From Pseudorhodoferax aquiterrae (GTDB lineage: Bacteria > Pseudomonadota > Gammaproteobacteria > Burkholderiales > Burkholderiaceae_C), in contig NZ_BMYK01000016.1 of assembly GCF_014652235.1 (NCBI RefSeq), positions 62,001 to 126,000 on the forward strand: DNA of 64,000 nt. The letters run 5' to 3'. Made by a program: the position numbers and the translations under genes. Below, piece by piece: positions 17,683 to 25,852 of this stretch (position 1 is the stretch's first letter; every line of letters starts with the position of its first letter). Under the pieces are notes generated by a model. It was given only the letters and a program-made list of their open reading frames with translations. It made no database searches and was not told the origin of the DNA.

Positions 17683-18507
17683 ATGACGCAGGCGGGCGCG
17701 CCGCTGTTGCGCAGCATCGAGATCCTCGACCAGCACGGCGCGCGCCGCGCGATCGAGATCCCGGCCGAACGGCCGCTGACCGTGTTCGTCGACAAGCGCG
17801 AACTCGTGACGCTGATGACGCTGGGCGCCCAGCCCGAACTGCTGGTGCTGGGCTATCTGCTCAACCAGCGGCTCATCGCCGGGCTCGACGACGTGCAGTC
17901 CATCAGCGTGGACTGGGAGGTCGATGCGGCGGCCGTTCACACGCGCGCCGGGCTGGCCGATCTGGAGGCCCGCACGGCCCACCGCATCGTCACCACGGGC
18001 TGCGGCCAGGGCACGGTGTTCGGCGAGGCCATGGGCGCGCTCGACGGCCTGCGGCTGCCCGACGCCCAGGCCGCGCGCATCACGCAGCGCCAGCTCTACG
18101 CGCTGCTGGACAACCTGAAGCAGCGCGACACCGTGCACCGCCGGGCCGGCTCGGTGCACGGCTGCGCGCTGTTCCAGGGGGGCCGCATGCTGGTCTTCGC
18201 CGAGGACGTGGGCCGCCACAACGCCATCGACACCATTGCCGGCTGGATGCTGGTGCACGGCGTGGACGGCGCCGACAAGGTCTTCTTCACCACCGGCCGG
18301 CTGACCAGCGAGATGGTGATCAAGGCCGCGCAGATGGGCGTGCCCATCGTGGTCTCGCGCAACGGCGTGACGGCCATGGGCCACGATCTGGCCACGCGCC
18401 TGGGCATGTGCCTGTTCGGCCGCGCGGCCAACCGGCACTTCCTGTGCTACACGGGCCTGGAACGCTTCGACGCCGAGCCCCAGGCGGCCGGCCCCGCCCT
18501 GACCTGA
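17683..18507 (+). CDS. fdhD: Formate dehydrogenase sulfurtransferase FdhD
   Basis: The 274-residue protein starts at ATG 17683; a CTG overlapping the previous stop at 17614 could extend it. It carries the FdhD motifs FVDKRELVTLMTLGAQPELLVLGYL (split as FVDKRELV to LLVLGYLL), TTGCGQGTVFGEA, VHRRAGSVHGCALF, AEDVGRHNAIDTIAG, TTGRLTSEMVIKAA and VSRNGVTAMG. FdhD moves sulfur from a cysteine desulfurase to the bis-MGD metal, which makes FDH active. The cysteine loop has one Cys (GCGQG) rather than the CxxC described for E. coli FdhD. A strongly folded inverted-repeat element begins at its stop codon. Confidence 0.94.
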   Translation: MTQAGAPLLRSIEILDQHGARRAIEIPAERPLTVFVDKRELVTLMTLGAQPELLVLGYLLNQRLIAGLDDVQSISVDWEVDAAAVHTRAGLADLEARTAHRIVTTGCGQGTVFGEAMGALDGLRLPDAQAARITQRQLYALLDNLKQRDTVHRRAGSVHGCALFQGGRMLVFAEDVGRHNAIDTIAGWMLVHGVDGADKVFFTTGRLTSEMVIKAAQMGVPIVVSRNGVTAMGHDLATRLGMCLFGRAANRHFLCYTGLERFDAEPQAAGPALT

Positions 18508-18729
18508 GAACGTGTGAACGAGCCGCTCACACCCACGCGAGGCCCCCGATGAGCTGCCGTTTTCATCATGAGCGTTGCGCTCGGGGCCTCGCCCTTCGGG
18601 CCGGGGCGCGCCAGGCCGCATGCGGGCGTTGCGGTCCTTGCCCGGGCACGAGCCCGGGCTGCGGCCCGCGCCTACGCCTGCGGCCCGCCGCACCCCGTCG
18701 TGGGCGCGATCGGTTCATTCACACGTTCT
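18507..18729. repeat. 223-bp imperfect inverted-repeat element, strongly folded
   Basis: Perfect 12-bp ends AGAACGTGTGAA (18507-18518) and TTCACACGTTCT (18718-18729) bound it, and the outer 31 bp of each end match at 26 positions. Inside are GCGAGGCCCCCGA against TCGGGGCCTCGC (18537-18549 with 18581-18592, one bulge), GATGA/TCATC (18548-18552 with 18563-18567), and a perfect GCCCGGGC-ACGA-GCCCGGGC stem-loop (18640-18659). It begins on the last base of the fdhD stop. It could be a MITE-like insertion, a BIME-type element or a structured RNA. No coding frame is convincing in it. Confidence 0.7.
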
Positions 18730-18741
18730 GAGCGGCGGCGC

Positions 18742-18762
18742 GGCTGCACCGACAATGCAGCC
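18742..18762 (+). promoter_or_regulatory. Hairpin abutting the tupBC start codon
   Basis: GGCTGCA (18742-18748) and TGCAGCC (18756-18762) form a perfect 7-bp stem with a 7-nt loop, ending five bases before ATG 18768. No clear Shine-Dalgarno sequence lies between stem and start, so the stem would occupy the ribosome-binding region. It may limit translation; this is inference from the sequence alone. Confidence 0.4.
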
Positions 18763-18767
18763 CCGCG

Positions 18768-20243
18768 ATGCACACCCTCACCGACAGCTGGGCACTGGCC
18801 TGGCACCTCGTGCAGGCCGACCCCGAACTGCTGGGCATCACGGCGCTCTCGCTGCGCATCAGCGGCACCGCCACAGCCGTGGGCGCACTGGTCGGGCTGT
18901 TGCTGGGCGCCTGGCTTGCGGTGGCACGCTTTCCCGGCCAGGGGCTGCTGGTCTGGCTGCTCAACACGCTGCTAGCCCTGCCGGCGGTGGTGGTGGGCCT
19001 GCTGGTCTACCTGCTGCTGTCGCGCGCGGGGCCGCTGGGCGCGCTGGGCATCCTCTTCACGCCGACCGCCATGGTGGTGGCGCAGAGCGTGCTCGTCACG
19101 CCCTTGATCGCGGCCCTGACGCGCCGGCTCGTGCTGGCGGCGCTGGCCGAGGGCGGCGACCAGCTACGCGCCCTGGGCGCGCGGCCCTTCGCCGCGGCAC
19201 TGCTGATGCTGGTGCACGACCGCCTCGGCGTGGCCACCGTGCTGCTGACGGCTTTCGCCCGCGCCATTGCCGAGGTCGGCGCGGTGATGATCGTGGGCGG
19301 CAACATCGCCGGCGTCACGCGCGTGATGACCACCACCATCGCGCTGGAGACCAGCAAGGGCGACCTGGGGCTGGCGCTGGCGCTGGGCTGCGTGCTGCTG
19401 GCCGTGGTCGGCGCCGTCAACGGCGCCATCGGCCTGCTGCACTGGCTGGGCGGCCGGGTGCCGCCAGGCCCGCCGCCCCAGCCTGCACCGGCCGTGGACC
19501 TGCAGCGGCAGGCGGCCCCCATGGCGGCGGCCGCGCCACTCATCGTGGCCGAGCAGCTCTCGGTGCGTTTCGGGCCCGTGCTGGCGCTGGACGCCATCTC
19601 GCTCACGCTGCAGCGCGGCGACCGGCTCGTGCTGGTGGGCGCCAACGGCTCCGGCAAGACCACCTTGCTGCAGGCCCTGCACGGCCTGCTGCCCAGCGCG
19701 GGCCGCTGCACACGCCTGGCGCTGCAGCCCGAGGGCCGCCTGCCGCGCACCGCCATGGTGTTCCAGCGGCCATTCCTGCTGCGCCTGTCGGTCTGGCGCA
19801 ATGTCTGGGTCGGCCTGTGGCTGGCCGGGGTGCCCGCCGCCGAGCGCCACGCACGCTGCCATGCGGCGCTCGCGCGCGTCGGGCTGCTCGCGCAGGCCCA
19901 CCGGCCGGCACGGGCGTTGTCGGGCGGCCAGCAGCAGCGCCTGGGGCTGGCCAGGGCTTGGAGCCTGCAGCCGGACATCCTGTTCCTGGACGAGCCCACC
20001 GCCAGCCTGGACCCGGGCGCGCAGCGCGAGATCGAGGCGCTGGTGCAGGCCCTGGCCGCCGACGGCGTCACGCTCGTGATGAGCACCCACCACCTGGGCC
20101 AGGCCCGGCGCCTGGCCACGCGCGTGGCCTACCTGCAGGGCGGGCGGCTGGTCGTGGAGCGCGGCGTGGCGCAGTTCTTCGACGGCGCACCGCTGCCGCC
20201 GCCGGCGGCGCAGTTCCTGCTGGGCGAGCTGGGCTGGCGCTGA
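18768..20243 (+). CDS. Tungstate/molybdate ABC transporter, permease-ATPase fusion (TupB-TupC)
   Basis: The 491-residue protein joins two usually separate subunits. Residues about 1-235 are an inner-membrane permease with TupB/ModB-like segments, for example LGITALSLRISGTATAVGALVGL, FARAIAEVGAVMIVGGNIAGVTRVMTTTIALETSKGD (described by its ends) and several hydrophobic helices. Residues about 260-491 are a complete ABC ATPase: GANGSGKTT (Walker A, about residue 290), LSGGQQQRLGLARA (signature), ILFLDEPTASLD (Walker B) and MSTHH (H-loop). It should pair with TupA at 5443. A homodimer would supply two permeases and two ATPases. Confidence 0.92.
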   Translation: MHTLTDSWALAWHLVQADPELLGITALSLRISGTATAVGALVGLLLGAWLAVARFPGQGLLVWLLNTLLALPAVVVGLLVYLLLSRAGPLGALGILFTPTAMVVAQSVLVTPLIAALTRRLVLAALAEGGDQLRALGARPFAAALLMLVHDRLGVATVLLTAFARAIAEVGAVMIVGGNIAGVTRVMTTTIALETSKGDLGLALALGCVLLAVVGAVNGAIGLLHWLGGRVPPGPPPQPAPAVDLQRQAAPMAAAAPLIVAEQLSVRFGPVLALDAISLTLQRGDRLVLVGANGSGKTTLLQALHGLLPSAGRCTRLALQPEGRLPRTAMVFQRPFLLRLSVWRNVWVGLWLAGVPAAERHARCHAALARVGLLAQAHRPARALSGGQQQRLGLARAWSLQPDILFLDEPTASLDPGAQREIEALVQALAADGVTLVMSTHHLGQARRLATRVAYLQGGRLVVERGVAQFFDGAPLPPPAAQFLLGELGWR

Positions 20244-20249
20244 AGCGGC

Positions 20250-20921
20250 TCAGGCCGCGAGGGCCGCGGGGCTGGACACCGGCGCCAGCGCCCGGCACAG
20301 CTTGGCCCAGTCCTGGTCGTCCAGCAGTGCCTGCGCCTGCGCCAGCACCGGCGGCCGGGCCTCGGGCGGCAAGCCGCCGACCAGCTGCGCACGCTCGGCG
20401 GGACTGAACGCGCGCAGCATCCAGTGCAGCCACTGGCCCATCTCCTGCGGCCCGATGCTGGCGAGGATGCGGCCCTCGATGGCGGCCAGCTCGGCATCGC
20501 TGTAGGCGGCCCACAGGGCCTGGTTGTGGCGCGTCTCTTCCACGTCCATGTGCTCGAAGTTCTCGGCGACGAAGGCCGCCAGCTGGCGATACAGGCGGTG
20601 CGCCGCCGCCGGCTCGGGCAGCGCGCGCAGGGCCGCGGCCTGGGCGCGCAGCGCGGCGATCGCGTCCAGATGCTCGCGGTGCTCGGCCGCGACGCGGCCG
20701 CTGGCGCCGCTGCTGCGGGCCTCGATGGCCGGGTGGATGAAGTCGTTCTCGTGCCGCAGGTGGGCGCTGGCGCCATCGAGCAGCGCGTCGAGCCGGGCGA
20801 GGCCGTCGGCCAGGTCCTGGGCGTCGTCCAGGTCCATCCGGCCCAGGCCTTGCAGCGTGTCGGTCATGAACAGGCGCAGGGCCTTGTGGATGGGGGCGTA
20901 GATGTTGTAGCGGGTGTGCAT
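20250..20921 (-). CDS. Hemerythrin-like HHE domain protein
   Basis: The 223-residue helical protein has HHE-type spacing: IHKALRLFM at the N-terminus, HLRHENDFIHPAIEAR near residue 60, AEHREHLDAIAAL near 80, and FVAENFEHMDVEETRHNQALW near 125. The conserved His and Glu residues could hold a di-iron centre for O2 or NO sensing or storage. The C-terminal third (RAFSPAERAQLVGGLPPEARPPVL) resembles the extra helices of larger hemerythrin-like proteins. It converges with the transporter gene and is divergent from the LuxR regulator. Target and partner are unknown. Confidence 0.85.
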   Translation of the reverse strand: MHTRYNIYAPIHKALRLFMTDTLQGLGRMDLDDAQDLADGLARLDALLDGASAHLRHENDFIHPAIEARSSGASGRVAAEHREHLDAIAALRAQAAALRALPEPAAAHRLYRQLAAFVAENFEHMDVEETRHNQALWAAYSDAELAAIEGRILASIGPQEMGQWLHWMLRAFSPAERAQLVGGLPPEARPPVLAQAQALLDDQDWAKLCRALAPVSSPAALAA

Positions 20922-21005
20922 GGTGGGGTGAAGCCGTGGTGGTGAAGGAGGCGCCAGTGTTGCGGCCGGCGGCGGCGCCGGCATCGCCCCGACGGGCCAT
21001 CGCCG

Positions 21006-21047
21006 GGAGCCACCGGCATGGCTCCTTGCGGGCCACGGCCGTGGCCC
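21006..21047. repeat. Two adjacent hairpin/palindrome sequences
   Basis: In the 222-nt gap between the divergent hemerythrin and LuxR genes, GGAGCC-N8-GGCTCC (21006-21025) is followed by a perfect 18-bp palindrome GGGCCACGGCCGTGGCCC (21030-21047). They could be operators or overlapping terminator-like stems; no T-run follows. Chance pairing is more likely in such GC-rich DNA. Confidence 0.4.
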
Positions 21048-21143
21048 GTTCGGCCGATGGCCGCGCCGCTGCGCCGGCCCGCTGAGCGCGGGCCGCGCGC
21101 GGGGCCTGGCCTTCCTAGAATCGGCCGGCCCACCGCCCCGCGC

Positions 21144-23762
21144 ATGGACCTCCGAACACCCAACGCCCCGGCCAGCAAGTACCGCATCCCGCGCCCGCGG
21201 CGTGATGCCGTGCCACGCCCGGCGCTGCTGGCGCGCGCGCTGGAGCGTGCCGCCGACGCCAGGCTGGTGCTGGTGCAGGCGCCGGCCGGTTTCGGCAAGA
21301 CCACGCTGCTCGTGCAACTGGCCACCGCCCTGGCCGCCACGCCCGGCACCGAGGTGGTCTGGGTCTCGCTCGATGCAGAGGACAACGACGCCAACCGCCT
21401 GTTCGCCGCGCTGTTCGGCGCGCTCGCGGCGCTGGACCTGCCCTGGCCCGTTCCTCCGGCCACGGTACTGGCCCAGCTGCAGGACGCCAGCCCCGCCGCG
21501 CGCACCGCGCTCGGTGCCCTGCTCGATGCGCTGGGCGGCCGGCCGCAGGCCCGCATCGCCATCGTGCTGGACGACCTGCACCATGTCAGCGATGCGGCCG
21601 CGCTGCAGCTGCTGGACACCTTGATCGCCCGCGCACCGCCCGAGCTGTGCCTGTTCATCGGCAGCCGCGTTGCACCGCCTTTGTCGCTGGCGCGCTGGCG
21701 GGCCGGCGGCGAACTCGTGGAACTGGGCCTGGAGGACCTGCAGTTCGACCTGGACGCCGCCCAGGCGCTGTGCCGGCTGCGCGGCCTGCAGGCCCCTGCC
21801 GACGACGCACTGCAAACCGTGCTGGCGCGCACGCACGGCTGGGTCGCCGGCCTGCACCTGGTGCTGGGCAGCGCGCGCCAGGGCAGCGGCATGCCCACGC
21901 TGGCGGGCCCGGCCGCCCACCGCCATCTGTTCGACTACTTCGCGCAGGAAGTGCTGGCCGCGCTGCCACCGCCCTTGCAGCAGTTCCTGTTGCACAGCAG
22001 CGTGCTGCCCGAGCTCAGCCCGCCGCTGTGCGAGGCCGTCACCGGCCGCGGCGATGCCCGCGCCGTGCTGGACGATCTGTTCGACCGCCAGCTCTTCCTG
22101 AGCGCGCTGGACGAGACCGTGCCGGTGCTGCGCCTGCACGACCTGTTCCGCGACTTCCTGCGCGGCGAGCTCGACCGCCGCGCACCCGGCCTGGCCGCCG
22201 AACTGCACGCCCGCGCCGCCGCGGCCGAGACCCGGGCCGAACGCGCCGTGCCGCACTGGCTGGCCGCCGGCCGCTGGCCCGAGGCCCTGGCCGCGCTGCG
22301 CCAGATGGCCGAAGGGCTGCTGGCCGTGGGTGGCACCCACCGCCTCGAGCGCTGGCTGGAGCAGTTGCCGCCGCAGTGGCGCGAGACACAGCCCGATGCG
22401 GCCCTGCTGCGCGGCCTGTGCGCCTGGTCGCGCTGGGACTGGGTGCTGGCACGCGACGAGTTCCAGCGCAGCCACGATGCCTTCGCACGGCAGGGCCAGC
22501 CGCGCGAGCGCTGCGTGGCGCTGGGCATGCTGGGCGCCTGCCACAACGCGCTGGGCGACCTGGAACGGGCCGGCCAGGTGCTGGCCATGGCGGCCGATGC
22601 GCCGCTGCCGGCCGCGCTGCAGGTGCCCTTCGACTCGCTGGCGGCTTGGCACGGCGTGGCGCGCGGCGATGGCGCGGCCGTGGTCGCCGGCCTGGCCGCG
22701 ATGGCGGACAACGCGGCGCTGGCGCCGGCGGCGCGCTATCCCAACATCGTGGACATGAGCTATGGCCACTTCATCGGCCTGCCCGGCACGCGGCCGCTCA
22801 TGGAGCGGCTGCGCCGGCTCTGCCAGGACGAGGTCCAGGTGCCGGCGCTGGACGCCTGGCTGGCCTTCTGGCACGGCGACCCCGCCGCGGCCCGGGCGGC
22901 GCTGGAGGCACTGCTGCAACTGCAGCGCCAGTTGCCCGGCGACGTGATGCTGGGCATCAGCGCGCTGCACCTGCACAGCCTGCAGCTCGCAGCCCAAGGC
23001 CGGGCCGCCGAAGCCCTGGCCGTGATCGCGCCCGTGGGCGACCGCATGACACCGGGCTTCAGCCAGGGCTGGCGGCGCACCTATGTCCACGTGCAGGCCC
23101 GCATCCATTGGCGGGCCGAGGACGCCGAGGGCCTGGCCGCGCTGCTGCCGCTGCTGTCCCGGCCGCGCTCGCCGCGCGAATGGCCGGTGCTGGACACCGG
23201 CGCCGCGCTGGTGCAGGGCCAGCATGCGCTCCTGTGCGGCGACCTGCCGGCGGCCAGCGCCCTGCTGGAGCAGGCCGTGGTTTTGCAGCGTGGCGGGCGG
23301 CTGCCGGCCTTCATGGGCGATGCGCGTTGTGCGCTGGCCCTGTGCCGCGCGGCCCAGGGCGCGCTGGATGCCGCCGCCGCGGCGTTGGACGCGGTGCTGG
23401 CCGAGGCCATCGACGACGCCGGCCTGGGCCTGGTGCTGGAGCCACCCGGCCGGCTGCAGGCGCTGTGGCAGGCCGTGGGCCCGCGCCTGCGTTGCCCGGC
23501 CAGCGCACAGGCCGCGCTGCGCCGCCGCCTCGCAGCCTGGCAGACGCCGCATGCGCCCGAGGCCGCCATGCCACCGGACGACCCCTTGTCCACACGCGAG
23601 CGCGAGGTGCTGGCCCTGCTGGCCGAGGGCCAGAGCAACAAGCTCATCGCCCGCGCGCTGGAGCTGAGCCAGCACACGGTCAAGCGCCATGTGGCCAACA
23701 TCCTGACCAAGCTGGCGCTGGACAGCCGCACGCAGGCGGCGGCGTACTGGCACCGGCGCTGA
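21144..23762 (+). CDS. MalT-like LuxR-family ATP-dependent regulator
   Basis: The 872-residue protein has a large-LuxR (MalT/LAL) layout. Residues about 12-300 are a STAND-type ATPase with KYRIPRPRRDAVPRPALL, Walker A QAPAGFGKTTLL and Walker B IAIVLDDLHHV. The middle (about 380-780) consists of TPR-like helical repeats. The C-terminal LuxR HTH reads LSTREREVLALLAEGQSNKLIARALELSQHTVKRHVANILTKL (given here by its ends, LSTREREVL and HVANILTKL). MalT relatives are turned on by ATP and a small ligand. The neighbours do not reveal the ligand; the divergent hemerythrin gene is one possible target. Confidence 0.93.
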   Translation: MDLRTPNAPASKYRIPRPRRDAVPRPALLARALERAADARLVLVQAPAGFGKTTLLVQLATALAATPGTEVVWVSLDAEDNDANRLFAALFGALAALDLPWPVPPATVLAQLQDASPAARTALGALLDALGGRPQARIAIVLDDLHHVSDAAALQLLDTLIARAPPELCLFIGSRVAPPLSLARWRAGGELVELGLEDLQFDLDAAQALCRLRGLQAPADDALQTVLARTHGWVAGLHLVLGSARQGSGMPTLAGPAAHRHLFDYFAQEVLAALPPPLQQFLLHSSVLPELSPPLCEAVTGRGDARAVLDDLFDRQLFLSALDETVPVLRLHDLFRDFLRGELDRRAPGLAAELHARAAAAETRAERAVPHWLAAGRWPEALAALRQMAEGLLAVGGTHRLERWLEQLPPQWRETQPDAALLRGLCAWSRWDWVLARDEFQRSHDAFARQGQPRERCVALGMLGACHNALGDLERAGQVLAMAADAPLPAALQVPFDSLAAWHGVARGDGAAVVAGLAAMADNAALAPAARYPNIVDMSYGHFIGLPGTRPLMERLRRLCQDEVQVPALDAWLAFWHGDPAAARAALEALLQLQRQLPGDVMLGISALHLHSLQLAAQGRAAEALAVIAPVGDRMTPGFSQGWRRTYVHVQARIHWRAEDAEGLAALLPLLSRPRSPREWPVLDTGAALVQGQHALLCGDLPAASALLEQAVVLQRGGRLPAFMGDARCALALCRAAQGALDAAAAALDAVLAEAIDDAGLGLVLEPPGRLQALWQAVGPRLRCPASAQAALRRRLAAWQTPHAPEAAMPPDDPLSTREREVLALLAEGQSNKLIARALELSQHTVKRHVANILTKLALDSRTQAAAYWHRR

Positions 23763-23804
23763 GCAGCGGCGGGCGGCGGCACCACGCTGCCCGCGCCGTC
23801 GTCT

Positions 23805-24707
23805 TCACCCGTTGCCTTCCGCGAACGCGCGTGCGCTCTGCACGAAGACGCGGAACGCGGCGGGCGGGTTCTTCCTGCCGGGGTAGTACAGCGACAGCGG
23901 CGCCAGGGCCGGCGTCCAGTCCTCCAGCACCCGCACCAGTCGGCCGGCCGCCAGGTCCTCGCGCACGTCCGCCTCCATGACGTAGCCGAGCCCGACGCCG
24001 CTTTGCGCGGCGATCCGGACCAGGCTGGGCTCATCGAGCGTGAGGGCGCCTTGCACATCGATCTGGACGGTCTCCCCTTCCTTCTCGAACCTCCAGCGGA
24101 ACAAGGCATGGTTGGGCAGCCGTGCCCGGATGCAAGGGAAGCGGTGCAGGTCGGTCGGCACGATCGGTCTGCCGTGCATGCGCAGAAAGTCGGGCGATGC
24201 GACGACGGCATTGCTGCGCGGCAGGCCGAGCGAGAGGGACACCATGTCGCTGGGCACGAGATCGGCCGGCCTCAGCCCCATGTCGAAGCCAGCCGCGACG
24301 ATGTCCACCAGGCGCCCCTCCGTGACCAGGTCGACATGCACCTGGGGGTGGCGGCGGAGGAACGACAGGACGAGGGGCGCCATCACCTCACGCGCCGCCG
24401 ATGCGAAGGCATTGATGCGCAAGATGCCGCTCGGCGTCTCCTGCAGCGACTGCGCCGCGTGCATGGCGTCGTGGATGTCGGTCATCGCCGGCCCTACCCG
24501 CTCGACGAAGGCCTTGCCCGCGTCGGTGAGCGAAACGCTGCGCGTGGTGCGGTTGAACAGGCGAATGCCCAGGCGCTGCTCGAGCTTGCCGATGGCGTTG
24601 CTCAAGGCCGTCGTGGACATGCCCAGCTCCAACGCCGCACCCCGGAAGGAGTTGCGCCGCGCAACCGCCAGGACGGCATCCAGATCGGCCAGTACAGAGC
24701 GCGTCAT
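23805..24707 (-). CDS. LysR-family transcriptional regulator
   Basis: The 300-residue protein has an N-terminal winged HTH ([39 protein letters not shown], given here as LDAVLAV to KLEQRLG). The linker helix [29 protein letters not shown] and a type 2 periplasmic-binding-like effector domain follow. It is transcribed away from the SnoaL-like gene, which a LysR protein in this position commonly controls. Because that gene is broken, its regulon may be reduced. The effector is not deducible from sequence. Confidence 0.95.
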   Translation of the reverse strand: MTRSVLADLDAVLAVARRNSFRGAALELGMSTTALSNAIGKLEQRLGIRLFNRTTRSVSLTDAGKAFVERVGPAMTDIHDAMHAAQSLQETPSGILRINAFASAAREVMAPLVLSFLRRHPQVHVDLVTEGRLVDIVAAGFDMGLRPADLVPSDMVSLSLGLPRSNAVVASPDFLRMHGRPIVPTDLHRFPCIRARLPNHALFRWRFEKEGETVQIDVQGALTLDEPSLVRIAAQSGVGLGYVMEADVREDLAAGRLVRVLEDWTPALAPLSLYYPGRKNPPAAFRVFVQSARAFAEGNG

Positions 24708-24848
24708 TGTCCCGATTTTCGAAATAGCTCATCCTATTTTGTCCAGATTGTCGCGGCAATCCTTCGGTCCTAAATTCCTCCCGTCGGCTCTGCGAAGGGG
24801 CCGCAAGCCTCTCAAAGGCTGTTCTGTTCAACCCCATTGGAGCACTGA

Positions 24849-25190
24849 ATGACTGTCAACTTGCCGCGCAGCATCGCCGCCTATTTCGAAGCCGACCGCC
24901 ACGGCGGCCCGGACGCGGTCGCCGCCGCCTTCACCCCCGACGGCGTGGTGAAAGACGAAGGAAAGACCCACCAGGGCCGGGACGCCACCCGCGCATGGAA
25001 GGCCGGCACCACGCAGAAGTACACCTACACGATGGAGCCGTTCGCCGTCGCCACCGACGAGGGGCAGACGCAGGTCACCGTTCAGTCCCAGAAGACCCTT
25101 CACCCTCAATTTCTGACGCGCATGATCCGCTCGGAATGGTGGTTCAGCCGTGGTACGTGCAAAGATCCTCCGCAAGCCTCGCGGGGGTGA
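24849..25190 (+). pseudogene. SnoaL-like (NTF2-fold) gene, 3' end replaced
   Basis: Codons 1 to about 78 encode a normal SnoaL/NTF2-like start (SIAAYFEADRHGGPDAVAAAFTPDGVVKDEGKTHQGRDATRAW, given by its ends SIAAYFEAD and GRDATRAW), then YTMEPFAVATDEGQTQVTVQ. After that the expected C-terminal beta-strands are missing. The remaining 35 residues (from SQKTLHP to DPPQASRG) are low-complexity, differ in codon use and do not fit the fold. The frame runs 113 codons but the protein is probably non-functional. The break at about 25,080 coincides with the drop in GC that marks the mosaic region. The LysR-SnoaL divergent pair is a common arrangement. Confidence 0.65.
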
Positions 25191-25199
25191 TTTCCGTCC

Positions 25200-25661
25200 T
25201 CAACGCGAAGCCGTTCGTGGATCACCAGCCGCCGCCTTGAACTCCTTAAGTTCGTCCTCGTACACCTGCATCGCAAGTTCGTACAAGATCGAGTTTTTTG
25301 CAATCTTGGCGGTCTGGGTGTTCATGTCCACGGAGTTGTTGTCCAGTTGCGGCTGGTCGGGCTGCTCGTAGCCCGCCAGCTCGAGCGTGCTCCGCGGCCG
25401 CACCATGGATTCGGGGCCAAAATGCCTGTCGGCCTTTGCATCCAGCTGCGGCCCGTTCGCCCTGGTCAAAGCATCCTCCATGGTGTCGGCAAAACTCAGG
25501 TCCCGCGCTTTGTAGCCGGGTGTGTCCACGTTCGCGATGTTGCTTGCCAGGATCGCCTGTCTGCGCCCACGCATCACCACCGCATCGCCACGCCACTCCT
25601 CGGTCGCGCCGATGCGGTCGGACAGCGATCCGATGCGAAGAAATCTGCTTGCAGGCTCCAT
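25200..25661 (-). CDS. flgB: Orphan FlgB-like flagellar rod protein
   Basis: The 153-residue protein starts MEPASRFLRIGS after a GAGG site and has the FlgB signature RRQAILASNIANVDTPGYKARDL, described by SNIANVDTPGYKARD, near residue 40, followed by FADTMEDAL. A C-terminal helical segment NNSVDMNTQTAKIAKNSILYELAM follows; the end (QVYEDELKEFKAAAGD) is divergent from usual FlgB. FlgB is the proximal rod protein, but no other flagellar gene is present in this window. It lies at the edge of the low-GC segment beside the broken SnoaL gene, so it may be a stranded gene from another flagellar locus. Function without partners is doubtful. Confidence 0.8.
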   Translation of the reverse strand: MEPASRFLRIGSLSDRIGATEEWRGDAVVMRGRRQAILASNIANVDTPGYKARDLSFADTMEDALTRANGPQLDAKADRHFGPESMVRPRSTLELAGYEQPDQPQLDNNSVDMNTQTAKIAKNSILYELAMQVYEDELKEFKAAAGDPRTASR

Positions 25662-25852
25662 GACTACCTCACTTAACGTTGGACATCAATCGCCCAGCGC
25701 AACCGTCCGATGCATCCGAGCCGCAGGCTCGACGGTGGCCGGGGGCATAGGCAGTTCCCCTCGGTGCAATGGCGAGGCCAGATCGACCATGCGCGCATGA
25801 GCGAAGGGAGCATGAGCTTGATCGGCATGTCGATCGCATGCGCGCGGGCCTC

